DNA of 64,000 nucleotides, from contig MAAR01000008.1 of NCBI GenBank assembly GCA_002162765.1, positions 1 to 64,000 on the forward strand, read 5' to 3'. Under the pieces are notes generated by a model. That model saw only the letters and a program-made list of their open reading frames with translations. It did no database searches and had not been told where the DNA came from. Made by a program: the position numbers and the translations under genes. Below, piece after piece: positions 55,469-64,000 of this stretch (positions within the stretch are counted from its first letter, which is position 1; every line of letters starts with the position of its first letter). The DNA comes from Flavobacteriales bacterium 34_180_T64 (GTDB lineage Bacteria > Bacteroidota > Bacteroidia > Flavobacteriales > Flavobacteriaceae).

Positions 55469-56083
55469 CTAAAATAATCCGTTTATTTGTGCATCAATTT
55501 TATTAATAATATCTCCCAAGTCTTCAGGATTATCAACAAAATCTAAATTATCGACATCTATGATTAGTAAATTCCCTTTGTCGTATTTTGAAATCCAAGC
55601 TTCGTAGCGTTCGTTTAATCGACTTAAATAATCAATGCTAATTGTATTCTCATAATCGCGACCACGTTTGTGAATTTGCGCTACTAAATTTTGGATAGAA
55701 CTTCTTAAATAAATTAGTAAATCTGGGCCTTCAACAAATGATTCCATTAAATCGAAAAGTGATCTGTAGTTTTCAAAATCGCGATTGGTCATTAATCCCA
55801 TAGCATGAAGGTTAGGTGCAAAAATATGAGCATCTTCATAAATGGTCCGATCCTGAATAATGTCCTTCCCACTTTCACGTATTTGTGCGACTTGACGAAA
55901 ACGGCTATTTAAAAAATAGACTTGAAGGTTAAAACTCCATCGCTCCATCTGATTGTAAAAATCATCTAAGTATGGATTGTCGACCACATCTTCTAATTGT
56001 GGTTCCCATTTATAGTGCTTGGCCAGTAATTTTGTAAGCGTTGTTTTTCCTGCGCCAATATTTCCTGCTACTGCAACGTGCAT
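55469..56083 (-). CDS. deoxynucleoside kinase
   Basis: A 204-residue cytosolic kinase for deoxynucleoside salvage. The P-loop is GNIGAGKTT (residues 7-15). The VVDNPYLDDFY acidic region, the complete DRTIYEDAHIF active-site motif and the lid HKRGRDYE are all present. It resembles dAdo/dGuo kinases, but the base preference cannot be read. It is last in a minus-strand set with the two-component genes, 3 bp after an unknown gene. A second, altered copy is fused to FolK at 28.2 kb. Confidence 0.93.
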   Translation of the reverse strand: MHVAVAGNIGAGKTTLTKLLAKHYKWEPQLEDVVDNPYLDDFYNQMERWSFNLQVYFLNSRFRQVAQIRESGKDIIQDRTIYEDAHIFAPNLHAMGLMTNRDFENYRSLFDLMESFVEGPDLLIYLRSSIQNLVAQIHKRGRDYENTISIDYLSRLNERYEAWISKYDKGNLLIIDVDNLDFVDNPEDLGDIINKIDAQINGLF

Positions 56084-56086
56084 ATT

Positions 56087-56866
56087 TTAATTTATTTTGA
56101 GTTGGAATTGTTGAAGAGTTTCATTGTTGTAAATATACAGCGTTTCATTGGTTAGTAAAAACTGATTTATTAACAATTTCGGGATTGATATTTCTCGAAC
56201 TTGTTCTTCATTTTTCTTTAAATAATACAGCTGTTCATTGCCTTTTATTACTAAATTTCCATCGTCTTGCTGTATTGACGAATAGCCTCGATTTTTAATT
56301 TTTGATATTAAACTTCCAAAGTAATTATAGGTATATAAATACTGTTCTGTTAGCAGCCAACAATAATTGTAGTTGCTTTTTAAATCAAGCACATTTGAAT
56401 CTACTGGCATGGTTGTCGCTCTTACTTTGTCAGTTTTATAATCGTAAAGTTCAAGAACCTGAAATTCAGAGTTAAAAAGCCATAATGTAGTATCAAAACC
56501 AGTGGTTATATGCGAGACATTCTTATAAGGTTGTTTTGTGTTAAAATCGATTCTATATATTTCAGCGAGTCTGTTATCCAATATTATTATGGTATTAAAA
56601 TCTTTATAGAATAAATTAATTTTAAGTGGATTAAATACGTTTGCTGATGAAATGCTACCTAACTGTATATTACTATAATCAATGGTGTTTTTATTGCTTT
56701 TTTTAAAGAATGTGCCTTTATTGATGTAGTAAATTGTTTCAAAATTGTCAATACCAATAAGAGTTTCAGCCTTCAAGCTGATATTTTTAGTAAATGTAAC
56801 TTCTAAGTTTTCCTGTGAAAACAGAGGCATTGAAATAAGAAGAAAAAGAAATGGTATTGATTTCAT
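56087..56866 (-). CDS. secreted or periplasmic protein of unknown function
   Basis: A 259-residue protein with a signal peptide (about 1-17, ending LFSQ). It is almost wholly short beta strands with repeated aromatic and hydrophobic spacing (for example TTLWLFNSEFQVLELYDY and YCWLLTEQYLYTYNYFG), suggesting a beta-propeller-like fold. I recognise no family. It sits 33 bp downstream of the OmpR-type regulator and 3 bp upstream of the deoxynucleoside kinase. An accessory role to the two-component system is possible but unsupported by sequence. Confidence 0.65.
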   Translation of the reverse strand: MKSIPFLFLLISMPLFSQENLEVTFTKNISLKAETLIGIDNFETIYYINKGTFFKKSNKNTIDYSNIQLGSISSANVFNPLKINLFYKDFNTIIILDNRLAEIYRIDFNTKQPYKNVSHITTGFDTTLWLFNSEFQVLELYDYKTDKVRATTMPVDSNVLDLKSNYNYCWLLTEQYLYTYNYFGSLISKIKNRGYSSIQQDDGNLVIKGNEQLYYLKKNEEQVREISIPKLLINQFLLTNETLYIYNNETLQQFQLKIN

Positions 56867-56899
56867 ACGAATTGGAAAAGTACAAAAATCAATCCAATT

Positions 56900-57583
56900 T
56901 TAGCAGATTAACTTATATCCAAATCCGCGGACATTCAAAATTTGAATACTTGGATCCAAACTCAACTTTTTACGAAGTTTTGTTATGAATACATCCATAC
57001 TTCTGGCGTTAAAAAAATCGTCACTTCCCCAAAGTTTCTTTAATATAAGTGAACGCTCTAAAACCTCGTTTTTACTTTTTATGAGATGGAATAATAAATG
57101 TGCTTCTCGGTGTGTCAACTGAACCACTGGTTCAGTTTTAAATTGAAGTGTTTGCTTAGGAAAATCAAAAGTGTAACCACCAATTTGCAATAGTTCTGAT
57201 GCTTTTTGGACCAAAGTTCTATTCAGAAGGTTATTGATACGAACAATGAGCTCTTCCATGCTAAATGGTTTTTTTAAGTAATCATTTCCGCCAATATGAA
57301 ATCCCTCTACAACATCTTGAGTTTGAGACTTAGCTGTTAAAAATATAATTGGAATAGCATCGTCTTCAAGCCGTATTTCTTTGGCTAATGTGAAACCATC
57401 TTTTTTTGGCATCATGACATCTAACACTAGTAATTTAGGCTGATCTGATTTATAAACTTCAAATGCTTTTTCTCCATTTTCACATAACAGTACATTAAAG
57501 TTTCTTGTTTCCAAGCTCTCTTTTATGATTTGCCCTAATGCTGGTTCGTCTTCTGCTAATAGTATGGTCGTCTTTTTATCCAT
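56900..57583 (-). CDS. OmpR/PhoB-family response regulator
   Basis: A 227-residue regulator. The receiver has acidic residues E11/D12, phospho-acceptor D55 (LLVLDVMMPKKDG), the Thr of FLTAKSQ and Lys of LKKPF. The winged-helix Trans_reg_C domain spans about 130-225 (LTHREAHLLFHLI, then DVFITKLRKKL and NVRGFGYKL). It starts 8 bp before the kinase stop, so the two are translationally coupled. Three TTAAC repeats at 10-bp spacing (59119-59143) lie in the divergent promoter and suit a tandem-bound OmpR-type protein. Confidence 0.94.
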   Translation of the reverse strand: MDKKTTILLAEDEPALGQIIKESLETRNFNVLLCENGEKAFEVYKSDQPKLLVLDVMMPKKDGFTLAKEIRLEDDAIPIIFLTAKSQTQDVVEGFHIGGNDYLKKPFSMEELIVRINNLLNRTLVQKASELLQIGGYTFDFPKQTLQFKTEPVVQLTHREAHLLFHLIKSKNEVLERSLILKKLWGSDDFFNARSMDVFITKLRKKLSLDPSIQILNVRGFGYKLIC

Positions 57584-59078
57584 TTGGAAGTGATAATTTA
57601 AAAGTTGTTAAACGATCTTTCAATATGGTTTGAATGGTTCCACCATGTTTTTCAATTATTTTCTTTGTGTAATATAACCCAATTCCAAATCCTTTGACAT
57701 CATGTGTGTTTCCCTTGGAGACACGATAAAATTTCTCAAAGATTTGATCTTTATTCGCTTTTGTGAGGGTCTCGCCAGTATCAGAAACATTAATGGTAAA
57801 GGCAAAGGAATTTTGATTAATATTGACGCTTATCTCATCTCCACCATATTTAAGGGCATTGTCAATAATGTTATTTAAAGCATTGTCAAAATGGAACACA
57901 TCAACAGTGGCCATAATAGTTTCTGAGCTTGGATTAAAACTAATTGTTTTAGTTTCAGTTTGTAGCTGATGCTTTTCTATAATTGTATAAAGCACTTCCA
58001 CAATATTAATTTTTTCTTTATTTAGCTCTAAATTCTCACTATCCAATGTAGCAGTTTCCAATAATTTTTCGACCATTATATTTAGTTTAGATAATTGGTC
58101 GCTAGACATGTCTAAGTAGGTTTTTGTCTTTTCCTTATCATCGATGACATTAAAACTCTTAATGCTTTCTAAAGCGACACTAATGGTTGCAATGGGTGTT
58201 TTAAATTCATGTGTAATATTACTTATCAAATCATTTTTTACTTCTGCCAGTTGCTTTTGATGCTTTATAATTTTAAGTAAGTAGAATAAACAGCCTATCA
58301 CAGCGAGTACTAGTATGGTCGAGATTAATATTCCTGAAAGAATACGTCTCAAAATAATTTTTGTTTCGTTTGAAAAATGAATACTTAATATGCTATTCTT
58401 AGGTAAGAATGGCGATTTAGAAACGGTACTCAAGCTTTTTGAAGTTGATGACGTATTTAAATACTCAACAGAAGTGTCAGCACTGTCAAATGATAATCCA
58501 TAGTCTATGTTAAGATTTTTTCTGTTTAATTCTGTACCTAAAAGACTATCAATTTTTTTTAGTGATAACGAATCGTTTGTAATAGAAATAAAAACCTTCG
58601 ATGTTAAAAGTGAAATATCATTTTTATTTATTGAATCTGTATTAAATCCTTTCCGCCATTTAAATGCTAATTGTTGAGAATCGGAAGAATCCTGATTACG
58701 TATATGATGAAATCCTTTTATCAAAGTGTCATTTTCAAATTCTTTATACATAGAAACTCCATCAATCAACTCTAGGTCAATTGAATCCAGGGAATTCTGA
58801 CTAATCTCAAAGTGTTTAAAAATACTATCGATTTGTTCATTTGCGCGAAAAAAACCTGCTTGCGAATTGGATTCAATAGCAAATCCAAGCGCACTCCGCT
58901 CCGCTAAATTTGCATAATAAGTGTCCACAGCATTGTCTAAACTCACCTGTACGTCATTAATGAGTTGCTGCTTGTTAATATGGTAATTCTTATAGTTCCA
59001 ATACACTTGAATGCCAATTGTGCCAAGTATCACAACTACAATAATATATAACATCCATCGATATCGCGAATCATTCAT
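57576..59078 (-). CDS. sensor histidine kinase (HisKA type)
   Basis: A 500-residue inner-membrane kinase. Helices at about 8-27 and 246-268 enclose a ~215-residue periplasmic sensor region with no recognised domain. The DHp motif is SNITHEFKTPIATIS, with phospho-accepting H290. The N-box (NNIIDNALKYGG), the DTGETL G1 region and the GFGIGLYYTKKI box are present, so it should be active. It overlaps its response regulator by 8 bp. The divergent GLPGLI operon starts 128 bp away and is its most likely target. Confidence 0.93.
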   Translation of the reverse strand: MNDSRYRWMLYIIVVVILGTIGIQVYWNYKNYHINKQQLINDVQVSLDNAVDTYYANLAERSALGFAIESNSQAGFFRANEQIDSIFKHFEISQNSLDSIDLELIDGVSMYKEFENDTLIKGFHHIRNQDSSDSQQLAFKWRKGFNTDSINKNDISLLTSKVFISITNDSLSLKKIDSLLGTELNRKNLNIDYGLSFDSADTSVEYLNTSSTSKSLSTVSKSPFLPKNSILSIHFSNETKIILRRILSGILISTILVLAVIGCLFYLLKIIKHQKQLAEVKNDLISNITHEFKTPIATISVALESIKSFNVIDDKEKTKTYLDMSSDQLSKLNIMVEKLLETATLDSENLELNKEKINIVEVLYTIIEKHQLQTETKTISFNPSSETIMATVDVFHFDNALNNIIDNALKYGGDEISVNINQNSFAFTINVSDTGETLTKANKDQIFEKFYRVSKGNTHDVKGFGIGLYYTKKIIEKHGGTIQTILKDRLTTFKLSLPNG

Positions 59079-59118
59079 AGGTCAAAAGTAAATGTTAAAA
59101 TGAATTTATACTAATCGC

Positions 59119-59173
59119 TTAACACACGTTAACAGTAGTTAACTATAAAAGCATTAATTGTTGCTCATATTTG
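59119..59173 (+). promoter_or_regulatory. GLPGLI operon promoter with tandem TTAAC repeats
   Basis: Three direct TTAAC repeats at 59119-59123, 59129-59133 and 59139-59143 have starts exactly 10 bp apart. A -7-like CATATTTG (59166-59173, 7 of 8 to TAnnTTTG) follows at a distance that places the -33 region at the end of the third repeat. This is the expected layout for an OmpR-family activator bound in place of a -33 element. The cognate regulator gene lies just across the divergent spacer. Confidence 0.6.
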
Positions 59174-59205
59174 TACTTGTATTAATCAAAAAAGAACAAT
59201 TAATT

Positions 59206-60054
59206 ATGACAACATTAGTAAAAGTATTAACTGTAGCATTACTATTTATTGTTACAAGTGTAAGTGCCCAAGAGTTTCAGGGTGTTGCCACCTATAAGTC
59301 TAAGCGTAAGATAGACATAAAATTAGATAGTACTCAAGTAGATACTGGAATGCATCAAAGAATGATGGAAATGCTTAAAAAACAATTCGAGAAGACCTAC
59401 ATTCTTTCCTTTAATAAAGAGGAGTCTATCTATAAAGAAGAAGAATCATTAGGTGCGCCACAGCCTCAAGGCATGGTAATGGTTATGGTAGAGACCGGAG
59501 GCTCTGACGTGATGTATAAAAACACCAAAGAGGAACGATTTACAAATCAAAACGAATCCTTCAGTAAGTTGTTTTTAATAAAAGATAAGCTTGAAAAAAT
59601 AGAATGGGAACTTGGTAGTGAAACGAAAAATATAGGAGATTATACCTGCTATAAAGCTACAATGAAAAGAGAAATTGAGGATGTAGAAAGCGGAATGAGC
59701 TTTAATGGTGATAAGGATTTGAGTTCAGATCCAGATGAAGAACCAAAAATGAAGGAAATTACAATAACGGCTTGGTATACACCTCAGATTGCTGTTAATA
59801 ACGGACCAGGAAATTACTTTGGTTTACCAGGGTTAATTTTAGAAGTAAATGATGGTTCAGAAACTGTAATATGCAGTAAAATCGTATTGAATCCAGAGAA
59901 AAAAGTAGAAATTACAGAACCCACAAAAGGAAAAGTGTTAACGCAAGTTGCTTATGACAAGATCATGGATAAGAAAATGAAAGAGATGGAAGAACAATAC
60001 AATTCTGATCGTGGTGGAGATGGTCAATCATTTGAAATTCGAATAGGCGGATAA
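59206..60054 (+). CDS. GLPGLI family protein (first copy)
   Basis: The start is set at the ATG at 59206 (282 aa, MTTLVKVLTVALLF), because it gives a clean signal peptide ending VSAQ. An earlier frame from 59158 runs through the promoter. It has the EFQGVATYKS start, the SFNKEESIYKEEE segment, YTCYKAT and TAWYTPQIAVNNGPGNYFG, followed by the defining GLPGLI hexamer (206-211). The family is restricted to Bacteroidetes and has no known function. It is secreted to the periplasm or beyond. A paralogue and a large outer-membrane protein follow. Confidence 0.88.
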   Translation: MTTLVKVLTVALLFIVTSVSAQEFQGVATYKSKRKIDIKLDSTQVDTGMHQRMMEMLKKQFEKTYILSFNKEESIYKEEESLGAPQPQGMVMVMVETGGSDVMYKNTKEERFTNQNESFSKLFLIKDKLEKIEWELGSETKNIGDYTCYKATMKREIEDVESGMSFNGDKDLSSDPDEEPKMKEITITAWYTPQIAVNNGPGNYFGLPGLILEVNDGSETVICSKIVLNPEKKVEITEPTKGKVLTQVAYDKIMDKKMKEMEEQYNSDRGGDGQSFEIRIGG

Positions 60055-60158
60055 TTTTTATCTAAAATTAACAGTTTCCAATTAAACTTTGAAACGTTTT
60101 AAAAGTCTAACACAGATTAAAGCAGTATTTTTAATCTAATAATTCAAGACTTTTTAAA

Positions 60159-61037
60159 ATGAGATCAATTACTATTAAACTGTTTCTGTCATTCTTTTTT
60201 GTTTGTACTTCTATAGTGGCGCAAGATTTTCAAGGCAAAGCCTTTTATGAAACTAAAACAACTTTAGATTTAGAGAATTTAGGTGGGCGACAAATGACGG
60301 AAGAACGAAAAAAAATGATCGCTGAAAACATGAAGAGTATGCTAGAAAAAACATATGTCTTAACATTCAATAGATCGGAATCTATCTATAAGGAAGAGGA
60401 GCGTTTAGCAGCTCCTGGAGCTGGAGGAGGTGGTTTTCGAGGAATGATGAGTAGTTTTACAGGCGGTCCTCAATATAAAAATGTGAAGGAAAGTCAGATC
60501 ATGCAAGAGCAGGAGTTTTTCGGAAAGCAGTTTTTGGTACAAGACACGTTGAAGTCCTTAGACTGGAAAATGGGAACTGAAACCAAACAAATTGGAAAAT
60601 ACACATGTTTTAAGGCTACTGCGGTAAAAGCTGTAGATGAGATGGATTTTATGAGCATGAGAAGACGAGGAGGAGGAAATAATGAAAAGAAAGAGGGAGA
60701 AGAAATTAAAGACTCTACAAAATCTGATAAGCTAATGGATGCATTAGAAGTGCCAAAAGAAATTATTATAACCGCTTGGTATACACCGCAAATCCCAGTT
60801 AATCAGGGGCCAGATGTATATTGGGGGCTTCCCGGTTTAATTCTTGAAATCAACGCCGATAGAACAACTATTTTGTGCTCTAAAATTGTTATGAATCCTG
60901 ATGAAAAGGAAACCATTGAAGCGCTATCAAAAGGAAAAGTTGTGACTCGCATGGAGTACAATGATATTATGAAACAAAAAATTGAAGAAATGCGAGAAAT
61001 GTTTCAAGGAAGAGGCGGAGGTCATAGAAGAAATTGA
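60159..61037 (+). CDS. GLPGLI family protein (second copy)
   Basis: A 292-residue paralogue of the previous gene, with a signal peptide ending IVAQ. It shares DFQGKAFYETK, the FNRSESIYKEEE segment, YTCFKAT and TAWYTPQIPVNQGP, and the GLPGLI hexamer lies at 223-228. It differs by a Gly-rich insert (APGAGGGGFRGM), an acidic/basic low-complexity insert near residues 168-190 and a GRGGGHRRN tail. It lies 104 bp after the first copy and 47 bp before the outer-membrane protein gene, in one operon. The function is unknown. Confidence 0.88.
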   Translation: MRSITIKLFLSFFFVCTSIVAQDFQGKAFYETKTTLDLENLGGRQMTEERKKMIAENMKSMLEKTYVLTFNRSESIYKEEERLAAPGAGGGGFRGMMSSFTGGPQYKNVKESQIMQEQEFFGKQFLVQDTLKSLDWKMGTETKQIGKYTCFKATAVKAVDEMDFMSMRRRGGGNNEKKEGEEIKDSTKSDKLMDALEVPKEIIITAWYTPQIPVNQGPDVYWGLPGLILEINADRTTILCSKIVMNPDEKETIEALSKGKVVTRMEYNDIMKQKIEEMREMFQGRGGGHRRN

Positions 61038-61084
61038 TGTTAACAAAATCTAGGATTAAAATTTAATCAGTCAAAAAACAATTC

Positions 61085-63826
61085 ATGAAAAAATTAATAG
61101 GCATAATGCTACTTCTTGTAGCGGGACAATCTTATGCTCAAATCAAAGTAGAAGGAGTCGTGAAAGATAGTATTGGCACGCCATTAGAATTGGCAAATGT
61201 CATTGCTATAAATCAAGAAACAAAGGCGTTAGAGTCATTTGGAGTAACAAATGACAAAGGAAAATACAAGCTTTCTCTAGCGAAAAACACGACCTATAAA
61301 TTGCAAGTCAGTTATATAGGCATGAAAACATTTGAAGAAATCTTAACAACAAAAGAAGTCGACATCCCGAAGACCTTTATTCTAAAAATGGATAATACTT
61401 TGGATACTGTTGAATTGACTTATGAAATGCCTGTTAGTATTAAAGGAGATACCTTGGTTTATAATGCCGATTCCTTTAAAGATGGAACTGAGCGAAAGCT
61501 CGAAGATATTCTTAAAAAATTACCAGGTGTAGAAGTTAATGATGATGGCGAAATAGAAGTCGAAGGAAAGGCTGTAAGTAAAGTTATGGTAGATGGAAAA
61601 GATTTCTTTGATGGCGATTCGAAGTTAGCGACTAAAAATATTCCAGCGAATGCTGTGGATAAGGTCCAGGTTTTGAAAAACTATTCCGAAGTTTCACAGC
61701 TAAGTGGCGTTACAAATAATCAGGATAATATTGCTATAAATATCAAATTAAAAGAAGGTAAAAAGAACTTCTGGTTTGGAAATGTTACTGCTGGAGCTGG
61801 AGTAGCAGATGAAGATGGTTTATACTTAGTACAACCAAAGCTGTTTTATTACAGTCCGAAGTATAGCGTTAATATAATTGGAGATTTAAATAATATTGGT
61901 GAAGTGGCGTTCACCAGATATGACTATTTTAAGTTTAGTGGAGGCTTTAATATGCCAAGTCGTCAAAGTGGGACTAATATAAATTTAGGGAATAATAACC
62001 TTGGGTTTCTAACGCTTCAAAATAACAAGGCTAAAGATATCAATACTAAGTTTGGAGCAGCAAATTTCAGCTATTCACCCAACAAAGCACTCGATATAAG
62101 TGGGTTTGGGATTTTTTCAAGTAGCCGAATTGAATTACAACAAAACAGTTCTGTGCAGTATACCGATACGAATTTAAATATTCCAGATGAAGATACCCAA
62201 AGTAATACTTCGCAACGTAGTGATTTGGGAATGCTTAAATTGAGTGCGAAGTACAAACCTAATTTCAACAATCAAGTCGATTATGATGTCTTAGGACGGT
62301 TTTCAAAGGAATCGCAAGACCAGCGTTTTTTCTCTTCAGTAATTGGGAATACAGATCAATTTGAAGAGACGAAACCGTTTAGTATCAAACAAAATTTCAA
62401 TTATTATTACACACTAGATGAAAATAATATTTTCGCCTTAGAAGCGCAGCATTTATTGCAAGATGAAGATCCATTTTACAATGCAGTACTAGAAAATGAT
62501 CCGACTAATAATGATGCTGCCAATCCTGATGACAGAGACCCTTATGATACAACAGCATCAGGTCTAGGATTGGATGGCGCTCAGTTTAATTATGATATCG
62601 CCCAGGAAAAACGTGTAAAATCAAATCAAGTAGATGCAAAATTAGATTATTGGAACATTTTAAATCTGAAGAGCAATATCAATTTTACGCTTGGTACTAT
62701 TTTGAGTCATCAAACATTTGATTCGGAGATATTTCAATTTTTAGATGATGGCTCTCAATTTCAACCGACTCCTACACTAAACAATGGTTTAGATACGAAT
62801 AACACCGATTACAATTTTAGCGATTTGTATTTAGGTGTTCACTACAGATTTAAAACAGGTATATTCACTTTTACTCCAGGTTTTTCCACGCATGCTTACA
62901 GTACAAAAAACACACAATTTGGAGAAACCTATAAGGATAATTTTTTCAAGCTACTTCCAGATTTTAATATGAGAATGCAGCTTAAAAAGAGTGAACAAAT
63001 TATTTTAAACTATAATATGCAGACCCAGTTTACCGATGTTACCAATTTGGCAAAAGGATTGGTTATGAATAATTACAACTCCTTGTATTATGGAAATGAA
63101 ACTTTAGATAATGCCATTTCTCATAACGTGAATTTGTCGTATTTCAGTTTTAATATGTTCAATTATACCAATGTGTTCGCAAATATCAATTACAATAAGA
63201 GCATCGATCAAATTAGAAATCTAACCAATTTTGAAAGTGTCATTCGTACCAATTCGCCTTTTAATTCTTCTTTTGCTGACGAATCATTATCTGTTGGAGG
63301 ACGTTTTCAAAGGCGCTTCGGAAAATTGCGGGCGTCGATAAATGGGAATTTCAATTACTCGAAATTTAATCAGTTTATACAAGATCAACAATCTGTGAAC
63401 GAAAACTATTCTCAAACCTATAGAGCAGAGTTACGTACCAATTTTAGACATGCACCAAATGTAGAATTGGGATATCGTTATACTATTGCAGACAACGATC
63501 AAGGTTCTAGCCGATCTAAATTCTATACCAATGCACCATCAATTGAGTTTGATGCTTACATCTGGAAGCAGCTAACATTGAGAACCGATTATACCTACAA
63601 TAGTTTTAGTGATGAAGCTGGTAAAATAAACGATTACGAATTTTGGAATGCTTCATTATCCTATAGAAAAAATAAAGATGCCAAATTAGAGTATGAGTTA
63701 AAAGCAACTAATTTACTGAACACCAAATCTCAAAACCAAAGCAGCTCGAGTAATATTTCGGTAAGTGCCACCGAGTATTTTATACAGCCGCGTTTTGTGA
63801 CTTTCAGGTTGATTTATGATTTGTAG
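61085..63826 (+). CDS. outer-membrane beta-barrel protein with CarboxypepD_reg-like and plug-like domains
   Basis: A 913-residue protein with a signal peptide (about 1-18, ending SYAQ). A CarboxypepD_reg-like domain (about 20-105: IKVEGVVKDSIGTPLELANV, then VTNDKGKYKLSL) and a plug-like region (about 115-220: LEDILKKLPGVEVNDDGEIEVEG, given here as its key parts) precede a ~690-residue barrel ending FVTFRLIYDL. It resembles TonB-dependent receptors but no clear TonB box is visible. Its place after two GLPGLI genes is a recurrent Bacteroidetes arrangement. The ligand or cargo is unknown. Confidence 0.87.
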   Translation: MKKLIGIMLLLVAGQSYAQIKVEGVVKDSIGTPLELANVIAINQETKALESFGVTNDKGKYKLSLAKNTTYKLQVSYIGMKTFEEILTTKEVDIPKTFILKMDNTLDTVELTYEMPVSIKGDTLVYNADSFKDGTERKLEDILKKLPGVEVNDDGEIEVEGKAVSKVMVDGKDFFDGDSKLATKNIPANAVDKVQVLKNYSEVSQLSGVTNNQDNIAINIKLKEGKKNFWFGNVTAGAGVADEDGLYLVQPKLFYYSPKYSVNIIGDLNNIGEVAFTRYDYFKFSGGFNMPSRQSGTNINLGNNNLGFLTLQNNKAKDINTKFGAANFSYSPNKALDISGFGIFSSSRIELQQNSSVQYTDTNLNIPDEDTQSNTSQRSDLGMLKLSAKYKPNFNNQVDYDVLGRFSKESQDQRFFSSVIGNTDQFEETKPFSIKQNFNYYYTLDENNIFALEAQHLLQDEDPFYNAVLENDPTNNDAANPDDRDPYDTTASGLGLDGAQFNYDIAQEKRVKSNQVDAKLDYWNILNLKSNINFTLGTILSHQTFDSEIFQFLDDGSQFQPTPTLNNGLDTNNTDYNFSDLYLGVHYRFKTGIFTFTPGFSTHAYSTKNTQFGETYKDNFFKLLPDFNMRMQLKKSEQIILNYNMQTQFTDVTNLAKGLVMNNYNSLYYGNETLDNAISHNVNLSYFSFNMFNYTNVFANINYNKSIDQIRNLTNFESVIRTNSPFNSSFADESLSVGGRFQRRFGKLRASINGNFNYSKFNQFIQDQQSVNENYSQTYRAELRTNFRHAPNVELGYRYTIADNDQGSSRSKFYTNAPSIEFDAYIWKQLTLRTDYTYNSFSDEAGKINDYEFWNASLSYRKNKDAKLEYELKATNLLNTKSQNQSSSSNISVSATEYFIQPRFVTFRLIYDL

Positions 63827-63831
63827 TGTTT

Positions 63832-63938
63832 GGGCGTTCCTTAAAATGTCAAATCGAGTGCAATCGAGATCACATTTTAAGTCAGGCTGTCCATTATATC
63901 TTTTGTAAACAAAAGGATGCCATTTCCATCCCTAACGC
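63832..63938. repeat. GCGTT...AACGC-bounded structured repeat, copy 2
   Basis: Opens with GGGCGTTCC and closes with ATCCCTAACGC. Inside, TTAAAATGT (63841-63849) pairs with ACATTTTAA (63872-63880), and ATCTTTTGT pairs with ACAAAAGGAT (63898-63918). It shares its skeleton with 6060-6133 and lies just past the outer-membrane protein gene. Confidence 0.6.
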
Positions 63939-63968
63939 AAATGAGGAGGTCTGAAAAGTAACTATTAG

Positions 63969-63992
63969 TGTCATAGTGAGCCTGTCGAAATG
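63969..63992. repeat. short dispersed repeat, GTGAGCCTGTCGAA type
   Basis: The stretch GTCATAGTGAGCCTGTCGAA resembles a short GTCA..TGAGC.TGTCGAA repeat that I know from intergenic DNA of many bacteria. Only one copy is in the window, and its partner half may lie past the end. Confidence 0.4.
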
Positions 63993-64000
63993 TTTAATGT

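Noticed and set aside
1..64000. CRISPR arrays, rRNA genes, intact insertion sequences, known riboswitches, replication origin
   Set aside because: I looked for regularly spaced direct repeats, rRNA signatures, transposase motifs, long aptamer-like leaders and DnaA-box clusters and saw none. A covariance-model search would be needed to exclude small RNAs.

Overview
The window is AT-rich chromosomal DNA of a member of the Flavobacteriaceae (phylum Bacteroidetes). The grounds are direct: type IX secretion (T9SS) sorting domains, a PorP/SprF protein, GLPGLI-motif proteins, DUF5686 and DUF6089 proteins, CarboxypepD_reg-like outer-membrane proteins, the uppS-bamA-ompH-ompH cluster, -7 elements of the form TAnnTTTG, and no clear Shine-Dalgarno sequences. 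I cannot fix the genus. Most of the window is core genome. I see no prophage, no intact insertion sequence and no CRISPR array.

Layout. 0-6 kb: the end of a T9SS cargo gene and its PorP/SprF partner, a VWA lipoprotein, a LytS-type kinase with a periplasmic CarboxypepD_reg-like/TPR sensor plus its LytTR regulator, and a gamma-carbonic anhydrase. 6-14.4 kb (minus strand): murI, then CBS protein-nadK-DUF6089-uppS-bamA-ompH-ompH, joining undecaprenyl phosphate synthesis to outer-membrane protein assembly. 14.4-21 kb (plus): pdxJ, a hydrolase, a MORN/TonB protein, then tig, clpP and clpX. 21-32 kb: a GH3-family protein, DUF2797, rpsU, an AsmA-like protein, a queuosine-precursor transporter, a FolK-deoxynucleoside kinase fusion, a SPOUT methyltransferase and mutS, followed by tRNA-Gly and tRNA-Leu. 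32-42 kb: an Ala-rich repeat lipoprotein, waaA, a DegT aminotransferase and galE (surface glycan), then thyA, a membrane-anchored DHFR, a COG2509 flavoprotein, fabD and lspA. 42-55 kb: a lipocalin-like/NupC fusion, a bifunctional nuclease, etfBA, a T9SS cargo, pdhB, DUF5686, a methyltransferase, and soluble plus membrane pyrophosphatases. 55-64 kb: a deoxynucleoside kinase, a protein of unknown function, an OmpR-type two-component system, and a divergent operon of two GLPGLI proteins and a large outer-membrane beta-barrel protein.

Best candidates for undescribed biology. (1) The divergent two-component/GLPGLI/outer-membrane module, whose shared promoter holds three TTAAC repeats at exact 10-bp spacing, as expected for an OmpR-family activator. 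(2) A perfect 30-bp palindrome over the -33 region of etfBA, a likely repressor operator. (3) Three unusual fusions that touch nucleotide and folate metabolism: FolK-dNK with a missing active-site Arg, 2TM-DHFR, and lipocalin-like-NupC. (4) Intergenic structured repeats, including a GCGTT...AACGC-bounded element present twice.
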